64,000 bases of DNA from contig CAMBEK010000001.1 in NCBI GenBank assembly GCA_945865565.1, positions 1 through 64,000 of the forward strand. The letters run 5' to 3'. Origin of the DNA: Pseudobacteriovorax antillogorgiicola. Lineage in GTDB: Bacteria; Bdellovibrionota_B; Oligoflexia; Oligoflexales; RGVZ01. The stretch's first letter is position 1. The number at the start of each line of letters is the position of its first letter. Under the pieces are notes generated by a model, which saw only the letters and a list, made by a program, of their open reading frames with translations, did no database searches and had not been told where the DNA came from. Position numbers and translations under genes: made by a program. Positions 1 through 7,666 of this stretch are shown here, in pieces.

Positions 1-833
1 ACCGAAACACCAGCCTGCTGAAGGATCTTGGACTGGGTAAAGGTCGCACTTGCAGAAGCGAAATCAACGTCACGGATACGGCTGTTGGCTGCTTTGTAGT
101 TCTCAACCTGCGAGCTCAAACTCGTCACGGCTGATTGCAGACGGTTCTGCTGGGCACCCATGTTTGCACGGGTGGAAGCAAGGCGCTGCATGGCGGTGTC
201 GATAACACCGAGTTTATCCACTGCCGTCTGGCGGTCGAAGGAATCTCCGACAGCGATCGGCCCAATTTCAGCTCCTTGACCAAGGGCGAAATCTTCACCC
301 GGGACCAACTTCATATCATCGATATTAATTCTGATGGAGTCGGTGTTTTCGGCCTTGCCGTCACCAGCACCCACATGAATCGTCAAAAGGTTTTCACCGA
401 CGTTTGCTTCGGCGCCTTTGAGCAGCTTCACGCCGTTGAACTCGGTGCTGTTGGCGATCCGGTCAAGTTCCTGGACCATCTGCGTGTATTCACGGTTGGC
501 GTAGGAGCGCTCCGTATTGCCGATGGTGTCAGATGACGATTGCACTGCCAGTTCACGCAGACGGGTCAGGATGTTCGACATTTCGTTCATGCCGGATTCA
601 GCGACTTGCACGAGCGAAATACCGTCGCTTGCGTTACGGGAAGCCTGCTCAAGGCTCCGGACCCTGCCGGTCAAGTTAGTACTGATCGCCAACCCTGCTG
701 CGTCGTCTGCCGCTTTATTAATGCGGTAACCGCTGGACAACTGGGCTGCCGTTTCGCTCATTGCATTGGTCGATGTGGCGACGCCGCGTTGAGCCTGAAG
801 GGACGCAATGTTTGTTCTAATACGAAGACCCAT
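1..833 (-). CDS. Flagellin, partial (C-terminus lies beyond the window edge)
   Basis: Structural protein of the flagellar filament, exported by the flagellar type III apparatus. The reverse strand reads from an ATG at 833 with GGAGG just upstream. The N-terminus begins MGLRIRTNIASLQAQR and continues through SSGYRINKAADDAAGLAIS, the conserved D0/D1 flagellin core. The C-terminal core starts (SRIRDVDFASASATFTQSKI) and then runs off at base 1 after about 277 residues. Probably only about 15 residues are missing, judging from the two complete flagellins near 19-21 kb. A sigma-28-like promoter lies upstream. Flagellin identity is certain; which paralog is exported or dominant cannot be told. Confidence 0.95.
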   Translation of the reverse strand, partial: MGLRIRTNIASLQAQRGVATSTNAMSETAAQLSSGYRINKAADDAAGLAISTNLTGRVRSLEQASRNASDGISLVQVAESGMNEMSNILTRLRELAVQSSSDTIGNTERSYANREYTQMVQELDRIANSTEFNGVKLLKGAEANVGENLLTIHVGAGDGKAENTDSIRINIDDMKLVPGEDFALGQGAEIGPIAVGDSFDRQTAVDKLGVIDTAMQRLASTRANMGAQQNRLQSAVTSLSSQVENYKAANSRIRDVDFASASATFTQSKILQQAGVS

Positions 834-932
834 GATCAAATTCCTCCAATTTACGTTTCGTTCGTGTTCCTCAAGCAAGGAACAGTTAACAAATCAAACA
901 ACCGCTATTGACAGGAGGTTCTTCGACAATAG

Positions 933-959
933 TTATTTGTTATTTAATAAAAAGCTTTA
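933..959 (-). promoter_or_regulatory. Candidate sigma-28 (FliA) flagellin promoter
   Basis: On the reverse strand TAAAGCTT (952-959) is followed after 11 bases by ACAAATAA (933-940). This resembles the FliA pattern TAAA(G)TTT-N11-GCCGATAA, with a weak -10. The same TAAAGCTT-N11 arrangement occurs upstream of the third flagellin at 21417-21443, and this repetition is the main support. A 6-bp inverted repeat (CTATTG/CAATAG, 905-910 and 927-932) lies between promoter and gene. Confidence 0.45.
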
Positions 960-1018
960 GTATTTATTTTAAAAAATATTATAGAAAATGGTAATCACGG
1001 GACAAAAATAAAAGATTT

Positions 1019-1888
1019 TCATTTTTGACAAGCACCGCAGAAGTAGGTGGCGCGGTTTAAATGGCGGGTTTCCCTGACCGGACTGAGGCATTTTCGACAG
1101 GCCTCACCAGAGCGACCGTACACGTTGAGCTGCAAGGCGTACGAGCCTTCTGAACCGTCCGAATGAAGGTAATCGCGAAAAGATGTCCCGCCCGCCTCAA
1201 TGGCGGCCCCCAGAACGGTTTGAATGGCCTGGGCCAAAATGCGGTATTCCTGGCGCGTAACACGCCCTGCAGCGCGTCCTGGCCTGATCCCGGCAAGATA
1301 CAGGGATTCACTCGCATAGATGTTTCCAACGCCGACAACCACCGCTCCATCCATGATGAAAGGCTTAACCGCAGGTTTGCGGCCGCGGCTTTTTCGCCAC
1401 AGGTGCTCTGCGAGGGCATCAGCTGTTATTTCGAGGGGCTCTGGACCAAGTTTGCTCAGCCATGGATGTGTCGACAAGTCGGTCCCCGCAGGGACAGCCG
1501 TCAATCGCCCAAACCTGCGCGGATCCACAAAATGAAGATACTTGGGCTTTCCGCCGTCATTCTGAGGCGCAGCCGAAGAATCCTTTCTTCTCAACTCAAA
1601 AATGACGTGGGTATGCGTCTTGACCGGGTCTGGACTGTCCATCGAAAGCAGTTGACCACTCATTCCAAGATGCAGGATTGCCGTGCCACGATCTGTTTCA
1701 ATCAAAAGGTACTTTGAACGGCGCCGGACACTTCGCAGGTTCGCCCCAACAAGAGCCGATTTTATTGCGTCAACTGGCATTGGCTCGCGCAGGTCTGGGC
1801 GCAAAAAATTTACGCCCGTAAATCGGCATCCCCGCGTTTCTTCGCGGACGGCACGGGCAAGGCATTCAACTTCTGGCAGTTCCGGCAT
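1019..1888 (-). CDS. mutM: Formamidopyrimidine-DNA glycosylase (Fpg/MutM)
   Basis: Base-excision repair enzyme that removes oxidised purines such as 8-oxoguanine and cuts the backbone by beta,delta-elimination. The N-terminus MPELPEVE supplies the catalytic Pro2 and Glu3. Lys59 lies in SKYLLIE, HLGMSG is at about 73-78 and DPRRFG at about 122-127. The C-terminal zinc finger has Cys at 264, 267, 284 and 287. At 289 residues it is longer than typical Fpg (about 270). The extra length is mostly a loop at about 100-111, just before the DPRRFG strand, and it is encoded by a copy of the dispersed repeat found elsewhere in the window (1556-1606). All catalytic residues remain, so the gene is probably active. 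It lies 24 bases downstream of the OmpA-like gene on the same strand. Confidence 0.95.
   Translation of the reverse strand: MPELPEVECLARAVREETRGCRFTGVNFLRPDLREPMPVDAIKSALVGANLRSVRRRSKYLLIETDRGTAILHLGMSGQLLSMDSPDPVKTHTHVIFELRRKDSSAAPQNDGGKPKYLHFVDPRRFGRLTAVPAGTDLSTHPWLSKLGPEPLEITADALAEHLWRKSRGRKPAVKPFIMDGAVVVGVGNIYASESLYLAGIRPGRAAGRVTRQEYRILAQAIQTVLGAAIEAGGTSFRDYLHSDGSEGSYALQLNVYGRSGEACRKCLSPVRETRHLNRATYFCGACQK
1556..1606 (+). repeat. Dispersed hairpin repeat inside mutM
   Basis: A copy of the window's dispersed repeat sits within the mutM reading frame. The hairpin core 1559-1581 reads ATTCT-GA-GGC-GCA-GCC-GA-AGAAT and is followed by TCCTTTCTT, as in intergenic copies. GTCATT at 1556-1561 and AATGAC at 1601-1606 form outer inverted ends. 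Total span is 51 bases (17 codons) with no stop in the mutM frame. It encodes the loop residues RRKDSSAAPQND plus adjoining residues. Confidence 0.85.
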
Positions 1889-1912
1889 TAAAGACCCAAA
1901 GGAATTGAGCGG

Positions 1913-2692
1913 CTACGTCCCCGGAATGACCTTTATCACAATGCGACGGTTTCTCTCGGCAGAACCTGACAGATTGCTGGTGTCGATGGGCTCTTGCTCG
2001 CCCATCCCAAAGGCCTTCACCCGTTCTGGATCAAACCCGAGGCTTTCCACGAGAAACCTTCTGGCTGTCATGGCCCGCTCGTAAGACTCAACCTGATTGG
2101 ACTCGGAATCGCCACTTGGGTCGGTATAGCCCTCGACCGACACCATGCCAGTCCGGACTGATCCCATCGATTCAACCGCAGCCGCCAGTGCCTCGCGGCC
2201 CGAAGGCGACATTTCAAGGGCGGCGGAACCGGCATTTGGATCGGCAAAGAGGGTGTTGTAGTCGATTGTGACCTCTGGCGTGATGGCCAATGCTGGCTTG
2301 ATCGCAACGGCGACCGCCCGGACCGTATCCCCTGCCATGACCTTGTTGAAATGACGAAGAACACGGGACGATCCAGCGGCACCATCGGCCTGAATTGTGG
2401 CCAAGGCGCGGGCGCCGTCAACTTTGGCAACCTTCAGGTGTCCGGTCGCGAATCGCACCCGGCCAACGGTCTGGTCCAGAACCGAGCGTTCCGAGACCAA
2501 CAAATCCCCGGAGAGCAGCGACGCCACCCCTTCGCCACGCAGCGAGACGAGGATATCTGTTGCGCCACTCCCAAACGGAGTCAAAAATGATTCAACATGA
2601 AGGGGGGCGAGTTCCTGGGAAGCAGCATTGGCTGCAATTCCAACCACCGGAACACTCCAAATTGAAACAGCCAAGAAAATAAATGCTTTCAT
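1913..2692 (-). CDS. Secreted OmpA-family C-terminal domain protein
   Basis: Predicted periplasmic or outer-membrane-associated protein that would bind peptidoglycan. It has an N-terminal signal peptide (hydrophobic to about residue 23, cleavage near ANAAS). A region without obvious family (about 30-135) is followed by an OmpA-like domain (about 140-255), with VEGYTDPSGDSESN, an ERAMTARRFLVE helix and the end motif ERNRRIVIKV. The Asp and Arg that contact diaminopimelate in this family appear to be present. It reads in the same direction as mutM downstream, with a short gap. No beta-barrel N-terminal half is evident, so it is not a classical OmpA porin. Function beyond peptidoglycan anchoring is unknown. 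Confidence 0.8.
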   Translation of the reverse strand: MKAFIFLAVSIWSVPVVGIAANAASQELAPLHVESFLTPFGSGATDILVSLRGEGVASLLSGDLLVSERSVLDQTVGRVRFATGHLKVAKVDGARALATIQADGAAGSSRVLRHFNKVMAGDTVRAVAVAIKPALAITPEVTIDYNTLFADPNAGSAALEMSPSGREALAAAVESMGSVRTGMVSVEGYTDPSGDSESNQVESYERAMTARRFLVESLGFDPERVKAFGMGEQEPIDTSNLSGSAERNRRIVIKVIPGT

Positions 2693-2832
2693 GATGGTGT
2701 CCTCCCATCAGAGCAGTCGGCATCTGGTGAAAAAAGTTTAGTCAGCCGACCGACAAGGCTATGATTATCAACGGAGATCAGGCAAAAATTGCCGGGTACC
2801 ACGTCATTTCAATCGAGGGGAAATCTCTTTTT

Positions 2833-3675
2833 ATGGCCCAGAACCAAATTTTGGTTGCCGTCACGAGCATGACCACCACGCGGGACCGTGCCGCCAATTT
2901 AAAGCAGGCCGAAAGGCTGGTTCGAGATGCTGCCAAGGCGGGAGCCGGCTGGGTTGTCCTGCCGGAAATGTTTGTCTACCAAGGCCCCTACGACACCCTT
3001 TATGAAGAGGCCGAGCCCTTTCACGGACCAGCCTGGCAGATGATGTCGGGTCTGGCGAAGGAACTCGGCATTGTTTTATTCGGGGGGTCGATAGCAGAAC
3101 GGCCTGACAAGTCCCCGTCCGAGCGTAAGGTTTACAACGTTGCCTACGTCTTTGGACGCGACGGCGGAGAGATCGCCTGCTACCGCAAGGTCCACCTCTT
3201 CAACTTGAAAACCCCCGACGGAAAACCACTTTACTGTGAATCTGATGGCTATCTGTCGGGCGACGAGGCCGTTGTCCTGGAAGTCGACGGATTCAAGGTC
3301 GCCATGGCGATTTGCTACGACCTGCGCTTTCATGAGTTTTTTGCCATGCTGGCCCGCAAGGCACAATTTGACGCGATCGTTATGCCTGCGGCCTTCACCC
3401 AGCGTACGGGGATGGACCACTGGGAGGTTCTCATCCGCGCACGCGCCATTGAGCATCAGGCGTACTTCATTGCTGCAAACCAGACGGGGGAGCATGCCCC
3501 CGGAAAAAACAGCTACGGCCATTCGATGATTGTAGACCCGTGGGGACACAAGATTTGCGACACGGGCGACCGCATTGGAAATGCTTTCGCACCGATCAGC
3601 CATGAAGTCCTGGCCCGTTACCGCGCGCAACTTCCTGCGATTTCTGATCGTCGGCCAGGGGTTTATGCACGGTGA
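2833..3675 (+). CDS. Carbon-nitrogen hydrolase (nitrilase superfamily)
   Basis: Cytoplasmic amidase/nitrilase-fold enzyme with the Glu-Lys-Cys triad: Glu45 in LPEMF, Lys119 in YRKVHLFN and Cys161 in MAICYDLRF. The form GxSIAER.....YN resembles the Nit1/Nit2 branch (omega-amidase or deaminated-glutathione amidase), but the substrate cannot be fixed from sequence. The frame is open from 2761. The ATG at 2833 is preferred because it follows GAGGGG at about 12 bases and begins MAQNQILVAV, the usual first strand. Its stop overlaps the GTG start of the next gene (GTGA), so the two are probably co-translated. Confidence 0.85.
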   Translation: MAQNQILVAVTSMTTTRDRAANLKQAERLVRDAAKAGAGWVVLPEMFVYQGPYDTLYEEAEPFHGPAWQMMSGLAKELGIVLFGGSIAERPDKSPSERKVYNVAYVFGRDGGEIACYRKVHLFNLKTPDGKPLYCESDGYLSGDEAVVLEVDGFKVAMAICYDLRFHEFFAMLARKAQFDAIVMPAAFTQRTGMDHWEVLIRARAIEHQAYFIAANQTGEHAPGKNSYGHSMIVDPWGHKICDTGDRIGNAFAPISHEVLARYRAQLPAISDRRPGVYAR

Positions 3676-4754
3676 CCCGCGCCAGCCACATTTTTGAGAC
3701 GAAGATCCCGAACGGACCGAGCGGTGATCCAGTCCTTTACTGCCTGTCACAAAAAACAGGGGAAGCTCTGCTCTTGGACTTGGGCGACCTCTCGAATTTG
3801 AGCAACAAGGAAATCCTGAAGGTCCGCCACATTGCCGTGTCGCATACGCATCTGGACCACTTCATCGGTTTTGATCGGTTGCTGCGCGTCAATGTTGCGC
3901 ACTTCAAACCTTTTGAACTTTGTGGGCCGCCGGGGCTGATCAAAAACGTCCAGGGCAAAATGAACGGCTATTGCTGGAACCTGCTGGAACCTGGGCAGAT
4001 CCAGATTCGGGTTCATGAAGTTGATCCCTCTGGCGCGGTAACCAGCGCCCTTATTTCAAGCGACCACGCCTTCGTCCCGGTTTCAGAAAGGCGCGACACC
4101 CTTAAAATATCTGCCGATGATCCGCCCCTTCCCACACGGCCTGCAGCCTGCGCGATGATCCTGGAAGACGGCACCCGCGTGGAAACGATTGTCGTCGATC
4201 ATGGCACACCGGTTTGCGCTTACATGCTGCAATCACCGAGTCGCTACTATGTCCGTGACGGCGCCCTGGACGCCCATGGGCTGGAGGCCGGATCGTGGAT
4301 CCGCGAACTGCAAATGGCCATGTCTGATCATGACACGGGCAGAATTTTTGAAATCAATGGCAAGTCCTGGCAGGCTGGAGATTTAAGTGGAAAAATCCTG
4401 AACCGCGTTCAAACCAAGCCATTGGCATACTTGACTGATTTTATTTTCAGCCAAGAAAATCTCTCACGCCTGCAACATGCCTTTACCGGTGTCGACAAAA
4501 TTTTCTGCGAGACCAATTACCGAACGACAGAACGCCATCGCGCCACGCAAAAAAAACATCTGACCACAAAGCAAGCGGCCTTGATTGCAGCTAGCCTTGG
4601 TGCAAGCGAATTGGAAACATTTCATATTTCAAACTTGTACGCCGACCGCGTTGACTTGGCGCAAGACGAGGCCCAGGAATTCTTTCAAGAATTTAAAAGC
4701 ATGCCAGCCGATGAACTCTCTCGCGCCCTTGACGCGGAGCTTCACGAGGCGTGA
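3672..4754 (+). CDS. Metallo-beta-lactamase fold protein, RNase Z-like
   Basis: Predicted zinc-dependent hydrolase related to tRNA 3'-processing RNase Z/ElaC. HTHLDH (residues 58-63) is the first metal motif, VDHGTPVCAYML (about 175) matches the central region of RNase Z-like proteins, and HLTTKQAALIAASLGA followed by ETFHIS fits the C-terminal strand with its last His. The start is GTG at 3672, overlapping the upstream stop. At 360 residues it is longer than bacterial RNase Z (about 300-310), with an added C-terminal helix-rich tail. It could be the genuine tRNase Z or a paralog; nothing in the window decides this. Confidence 0.75.
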   Translation: MTRASHIFETKIPNGPSGDPVLYCLSQKTGEALLLDLGDLSNLSNKEILKVRHIAVSHTHLDHFIGFDRLLRVNVAHFKPFELCGPPGLIKNVQGKMNGYCWNLLEPGQIQIRVHEVDPSGAVTSALISSDHAFVPVSERRDTLKISADDPPLPTRPAACAMILEDGTRVETIVVDHGTPVCAYMLQSPSRYYVRDGALDAHGLEAGSWIRELQMAMSDHDTGRIFEINGKSWQAGDLSGKILNRVQTKPLAYLTDFIFSQENLSRLQHAFTGVDKIFCETNYRTTERHRATQKKHLTTKQAALIAASLGASELETFHISNLYADRVDLAQDEAQEFFQEFKSMPADELSRALDAELHEA

Positions 4755-4826
4755 AGAACAATAGCGCTCGTGACGGATTCCCAGCCTTCTCTGATGGCTG
4801 ATCATAGCGGCACTCAAAGCCAGTTC

Positions 4827-4857
4827 TTGACTATTTTGGAATACAATTCCATAATAG
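4827..4857 (+). promoter_or_regulatory. Sigma-70 promoter overlapping a palindromic operator
   Basis: TTGACT (4827-4832) and CATAAT (4850-4855) are separated by exactly 17 bases. An imperfect palindrome, CTATTTTGGAAT-ACA-ATTCCATAATAG (4831-4857), fills the spacer and covers the -10. The ATG at 4862 is only 7 bases past the -10, so the transcript would be leaderless or nearly so. Confidence 0.65.
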
Positions 4858-4861
4858 CCAA

Positions 4862-6058
4862 ATGATCGTTAAAAGACATTTTTTCAGAACTCTACAGGCC
4901 ACGCCACGGATGGAATCCATCCTTTTGTGGGGACCGCGCCAGGTCGGCAAGACCACTCTGCTTGACCTTTTGCCCCTCGGGGGCCGACTTTTTCTTGATG
5001 ACCTTGGATCACGCCAAAGAGCACAGAACGATCCCGCCCTGTTGCTCGATGGCGTGCGCCTGCCTTGCCTGATCGACGAGGTGCAATATGCACCCAATCT
5101 TTTCCCGGAGATCAAGTCGCGCATTGACCGCGCCCGCCGGGAACGCCTTCGCAGCGAGTCCCCACCAGCCACTGAAACGGTCTATTACTTGACCGGCTCG
5201 AACAAGATCATGCTGGACGACAGGGCGAAGGAATCCCTGGCCGGGCGTTGCAGCATGTTTGTGTTACACGGCCTCTCCGTGGCGGAAATCAGGGAGGCCA
5301 TTCCGGACCTGCCGCTGAAGACGATCCTCTTTCGCGGGGGCATGCCCGAACTCTACCGGCGCCCCGAGTTGAGTCCCTGTGACTACTACAATGACTACAT
5401 TCGCAGTTACGTGGAAAAGGATGTTGCCCTGACCTCCGGCGTCACAAAACTGGATGCGTTCAACGACGTCCTGCGACTTCTGGCTGCACGTACAGGACAG
5501 TTCCTGAATGTCAGTGAGGTTGCCAACGCCGCCGGCGTGGAACAGAAAACCGTCGGGGCATGGATTGGGCTGCTGGAACGCAGCGGCATCTGCGCGACCG
5601 TCGAGCCGTTTCACACCAATTTAAGCAAGCGCGTCATCAAAATGCCCAAATTTTACTTCATGGACACTGGCCTGTGCGCACGGTTGCAAGGCTATACGAC
5701 CGAGGACGCACTGTGGAACTCACCCCAGGCAGGCGGCCTGTTCGAAAGTCTTGTGTTTTCTGAACTCGTCAAAACTCGGGACAACTTCCTTCTCGACTGG
5801 AAGGTCTTTACCTGGCGCACCAAAGAGAAAGACGAAATCGACTTTGTGATTCAATCAGGAGACCGGATGTTTTTTGCCGAGGCCAAGATGGCCGTTCAGA
5901 ACGTGAAATCCTTTGCCTTGGACCGCGAGGCCCTGAAAGTATTCCCGCCGCCTCACCAAAAGATCCTGGTTTACGCTGGATCTGAAACGACGCGCCTGGA
6001 TCCCGCCACACACGCCTTACCCGTGGCACAATTGGGCGCTTACCTTCGCGGAGCGTGA
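4862..6058 (+). CDS. AAA_14/DUF4143 family ATPase
   Basis: P-loop ATPase of the AAA_14 plus DUF4143 architecture, common in accessory regions and of poorly understood cellular role. Walker A is GPRQVGKTT (about 24-32) and Walker B is LIDEVQYAP. A DUF4143 region follows (DYIRSYVEKDV, then a helix-turn-helix-like stretch with EVANAAGVEQKTVGAWI). The C-terminal core has DEIDFVI and FFAEAKM, reminiscent of restriction-endonuclease-like folds. A strong promoter with a palindrome lies immediately upstream. A dispersed repeat cluster begins two bases after the stop. A second, divergent family member is at 7667-8821. Confidence 0.85.
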   Translation: MIVKRHFFRTLQATPRMESILLWGPRQVGKTTLLDLLPLGGRLFLDDLGSRQRAQNDPALLLDGVRLPCLIDEVQYAPNLFPEIKSRIDRARRERLRSESPPATETVYYLTGSNKIMLDDRAKESLAGRCSMFVLHGLSVAEIREAIPDLPLKTILFRGGMPELYRRPELSPCDYYNDYIRSYVEKDVALTSGVTKLDAFNDVLRLLAARTGQFLNVSEVANAAGVEQKTVGAWIGLLERSGICATVEPFHTNLSKRVIKMPKFYFMDTGLCARLQGYTTEDALWNSPQAGGLFESLVFSELVKTRDNFLLDWKVFTWRTKEKDEIDFVIQSGDRMFFAEAKMAVQNVKSFALDREALKVFPPPHQKILVYAGSETTRLDPATHALPVAQLGAYLRGA

Positions 6059-6060
6059 GT

Positions 6061-6210
6061 CAATCTGAGGCCGCAGGCCGAAGAATCCTTTCCCCGACCC
6101 GTCATTCTGAGGCCGCAGGCCGAAGAATCCTGTCTTACGGTTTAAGAAAGGATCCTTCCCCTTCGCTACGCTCAGGGTCAGGATGACGAGGTGAGGCTCA
6201 GGATGCCGAC
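6061..6210. repeat. Dispersed hairpin repeat cluster (about 3-4 units)
   Basis: Two units carry the core CTGAGGCCGCAGGCCGAAG (near 6064-6086 and 6107-6129), which folds as GA-GGCC-GCA-GGCC-GA. An inverted unit of the GGATCCTTCGCT...CTCAGGATGAC type follows at about 6150-6186, with a fragment ending near 6206. The same elements occur at 18.6, 19.2 and 61.1 kb and inside mutM. Confidence 0.85.
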
Positions 6211-6239
6211 AAATATGCTCAGGACGGCGACAGTTCGCT

Positions 6240-6923
6240 TTACTGCTGAATGGTGTCTTCAGAGATATACGGCGTCAGAGCTTCGCCGCGTGCAAAGGTG
6301 GCTGGATCGACTTTGTAGCAACGCTGGGCAAACTTGCGGGTGGTGTTGGCACCGGCCAATTTGAAGTCGTCTTGATGGTCGCACTGGATCAGTTGAAGGG
6401 TCCCGCCAGAACCAGACGCTGTTTCCGAAGGGGTTGCATCTTTGTAGATCATCCGCATCAGGTCGCCCTGGAGTTTGATCGCAAAGCTCATGCCGCGTCC
6501 GGTTGGGTCTTTGCCTTCCATCCCGGCATAGCTGACGTAACGGGCAAAGCCGACGACGTCACCCGTAGAGGTCAACTCTTGGGCCTCAAACCGAACCACC
6601 ATGGCCCGGTCGCGACGGCGAACGGTTTTGTCACCAGCACTAGACGTAAAAGTATCCGTTTGCGCAATGTTCACCACGGCGTCAAATGCCAGGCCTTTGC
6701 CGGATTTCGACAGGTTGGCAAAGGTCCACCGGCGGGCCACTTCCGAAAGATGCTCTTCACCTGATGCATCGCGGCTCGAGCTGGCACTTTGTGTGACAAA
6801 GGTCCGGTCAATCAGGTTGTTTTGAAGTGCCTCGGCGACGCCGTCACGGTTGGCGGCACGGCCGGTGGCTGCAAAGACGCCGACAGACAAGGATACTGAC
6901 AACAATTTCAGTGATTTATGCAT
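6240..6923 (-). CDS. Secreted protein of unknown function
   Basis: 227 residues with a signal peptide (MHKSLKLLSVSLSVGVFA, cleavage near ATGRA). The mature part is soluble-looking, with a probable disulfide pair in the C-terminal third (IQCDHQDDF and RCYKVDP). I do not recognise a family. A good ribosome site (GAGGGGG) precedes the ATG. The gene ends 30 bases from the repeat cluster and is preceded by an AT-rich stretch that probably holds its promoter. Confidence 0.6.
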   Translation of the reverse strand: MHKSLKLLSVSLSVGVFAATGRAANRDGVAEALQNNLIDRTFVTQSASSSRDASGEEHLSEVARRWTFANLSKSGKGLAFDAVVNIAQTDTFTSSAGDKTVRRRDRAMVVRFEAQELTSTGDVVGFARYVSYAGMEGKDPTGRGMSFAIKLQGDLMRMIYKDATPSETASGSGGTLQLIQCDHQDDFKLAGANTTRKFAQRCYKVDPATFARGEALTPYISEDTIQQ

Positions 6924-7042
6924 AAATGCCCCCTCAAACGATAAAAAGACGGGGAATCTAATAACATAATTAAAATAATAATAAAGCGACTAAAAATAAC
7001 TATGCTTTTTTATCACTTCTCTGCTCCGTGTGTGCATCGTGT

Positions 7043-7060
7043 CACTTTCCGCGGAAAGTG
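7043..7060. repeat. 18-bp perfect palindrome with ACTTTCCGCGGAAAGT core
   Basis: CACTTTCCGCGGAAAGTG is a perfect palindrome in gene-free DNA just upstream of the higBA remnant. The same 16-bp core occurs once more, at 61218-61235, inside another repeat-rich intergenic region. It could be an operator or the footprint of an accessory element. Confidence 0.6.
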
Positions 7061-7147
7061 CGCTGTTACTGGAGGGTTCAGATGTCACTTCTACGGACTA
7101 GCTGCATCGGTTAGCCATCACATGACGGCGGGCGAGTATCCGGCGTT

Positions 7148-7179
7148 ATACCTCGCGTAGGTATACCTAATTTAGGTAT
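7148..7179. promoter_or_regulatory. Two overlapping operator-like inverted repeats
   Basis: ATACCT-N5-AGGTAT occurs twice at a 15-base period (7148-7164 and 7163-7179), sharing two bases. Paired operators of this kind are typical upstream of type II toxin-antitoxin operons, where the HigA/Xre antitoxin binds. They sit directly upstream of the higB remnant. Confidence 0.6.
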
Positions 7180-7180
7180 T

Positions 7181-7411
7181 ACGAGAAAGCTAGGGTGGCG
7201 ATCCGTCGCTAATATCGCTGCGCGAAAGCTCGACTACCTGGATTACGCCGTCGTCCTGTCAGATCTTGCGGCGCCTCCTGGTAACCGCCTTGAAGCCCTG
7301 TTGGGCAGACTTGAGGGCTTTCACAGCATCAGGATAAATCGCCAGTGGCGACTGGTCTTCTGCTGGACAGAAGATGGCCCTGACCAGGTGAGTCTCGTCG
7401 ACTATCACCCA
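7181..7411 (+). pseudogene. HigB-type toxin remnant (N-terminus lost)
   Basis: The + strand frame starting ITRKLGWRSVANIAARKL and containing PPGNRLEALLGRLEGFHSIR, QWRLVFCW and VSLVDYH matches the RelE/HigB plasmid-maintenance killer family from its second helix to the final VDYH strand. No start codon or the usual first 20 or so residues can be found; the operators run straight into the middle of helix 1. The frame then collides with the antitoxin remnant in another frame, without an intergenic region. This is judged a deletion-damaged gene. Confidence 0.75.
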
Positions 7412-7415
7412 GAAG

Positions 7416-7622
7416 AGGCTAGCCGATCATCTGGGAATCGACATAAAGACCGTCAACCGCATCATTAACGGGCGATCTCCGGTTACGCCAGAGCTGGCGA
7501 TCATGTTGGGGTTTACCTTCGGCACCACACCCCTTGTGTGGATCAACGCCCAACTCGCCGTCGACCTGTATGACGCAGAAAAGAACCTGAAACACCGACC
7601 GGGACGAATGCAGGCGGGTTGA
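7416..7622 (+). pseudogene. HigA-type antitoxin remnant (N-terminus lost)
   Basis: The frame RLADHLGIDIKTVNRIINGR, then VTPELAIMLGFTFGTTPLVW and NAQLAVDLYDAEK, to a TGA at 7620-7622, matches the helix-turn-helix and C-terminal helices of HigA (Xre family, VapI-like). The N-terminal portion that normally precedes RLAxHLGI is missing and the sequence abuts higB in a different frame. A deletion therefore removed the higB stop, the junction and the start of higA. Confidence 0.75.
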
Positions 7623-7666
7623 CTCCGGCATCGCAGGGCACGGATGTGTTGCAGGCCTGAATTCGA

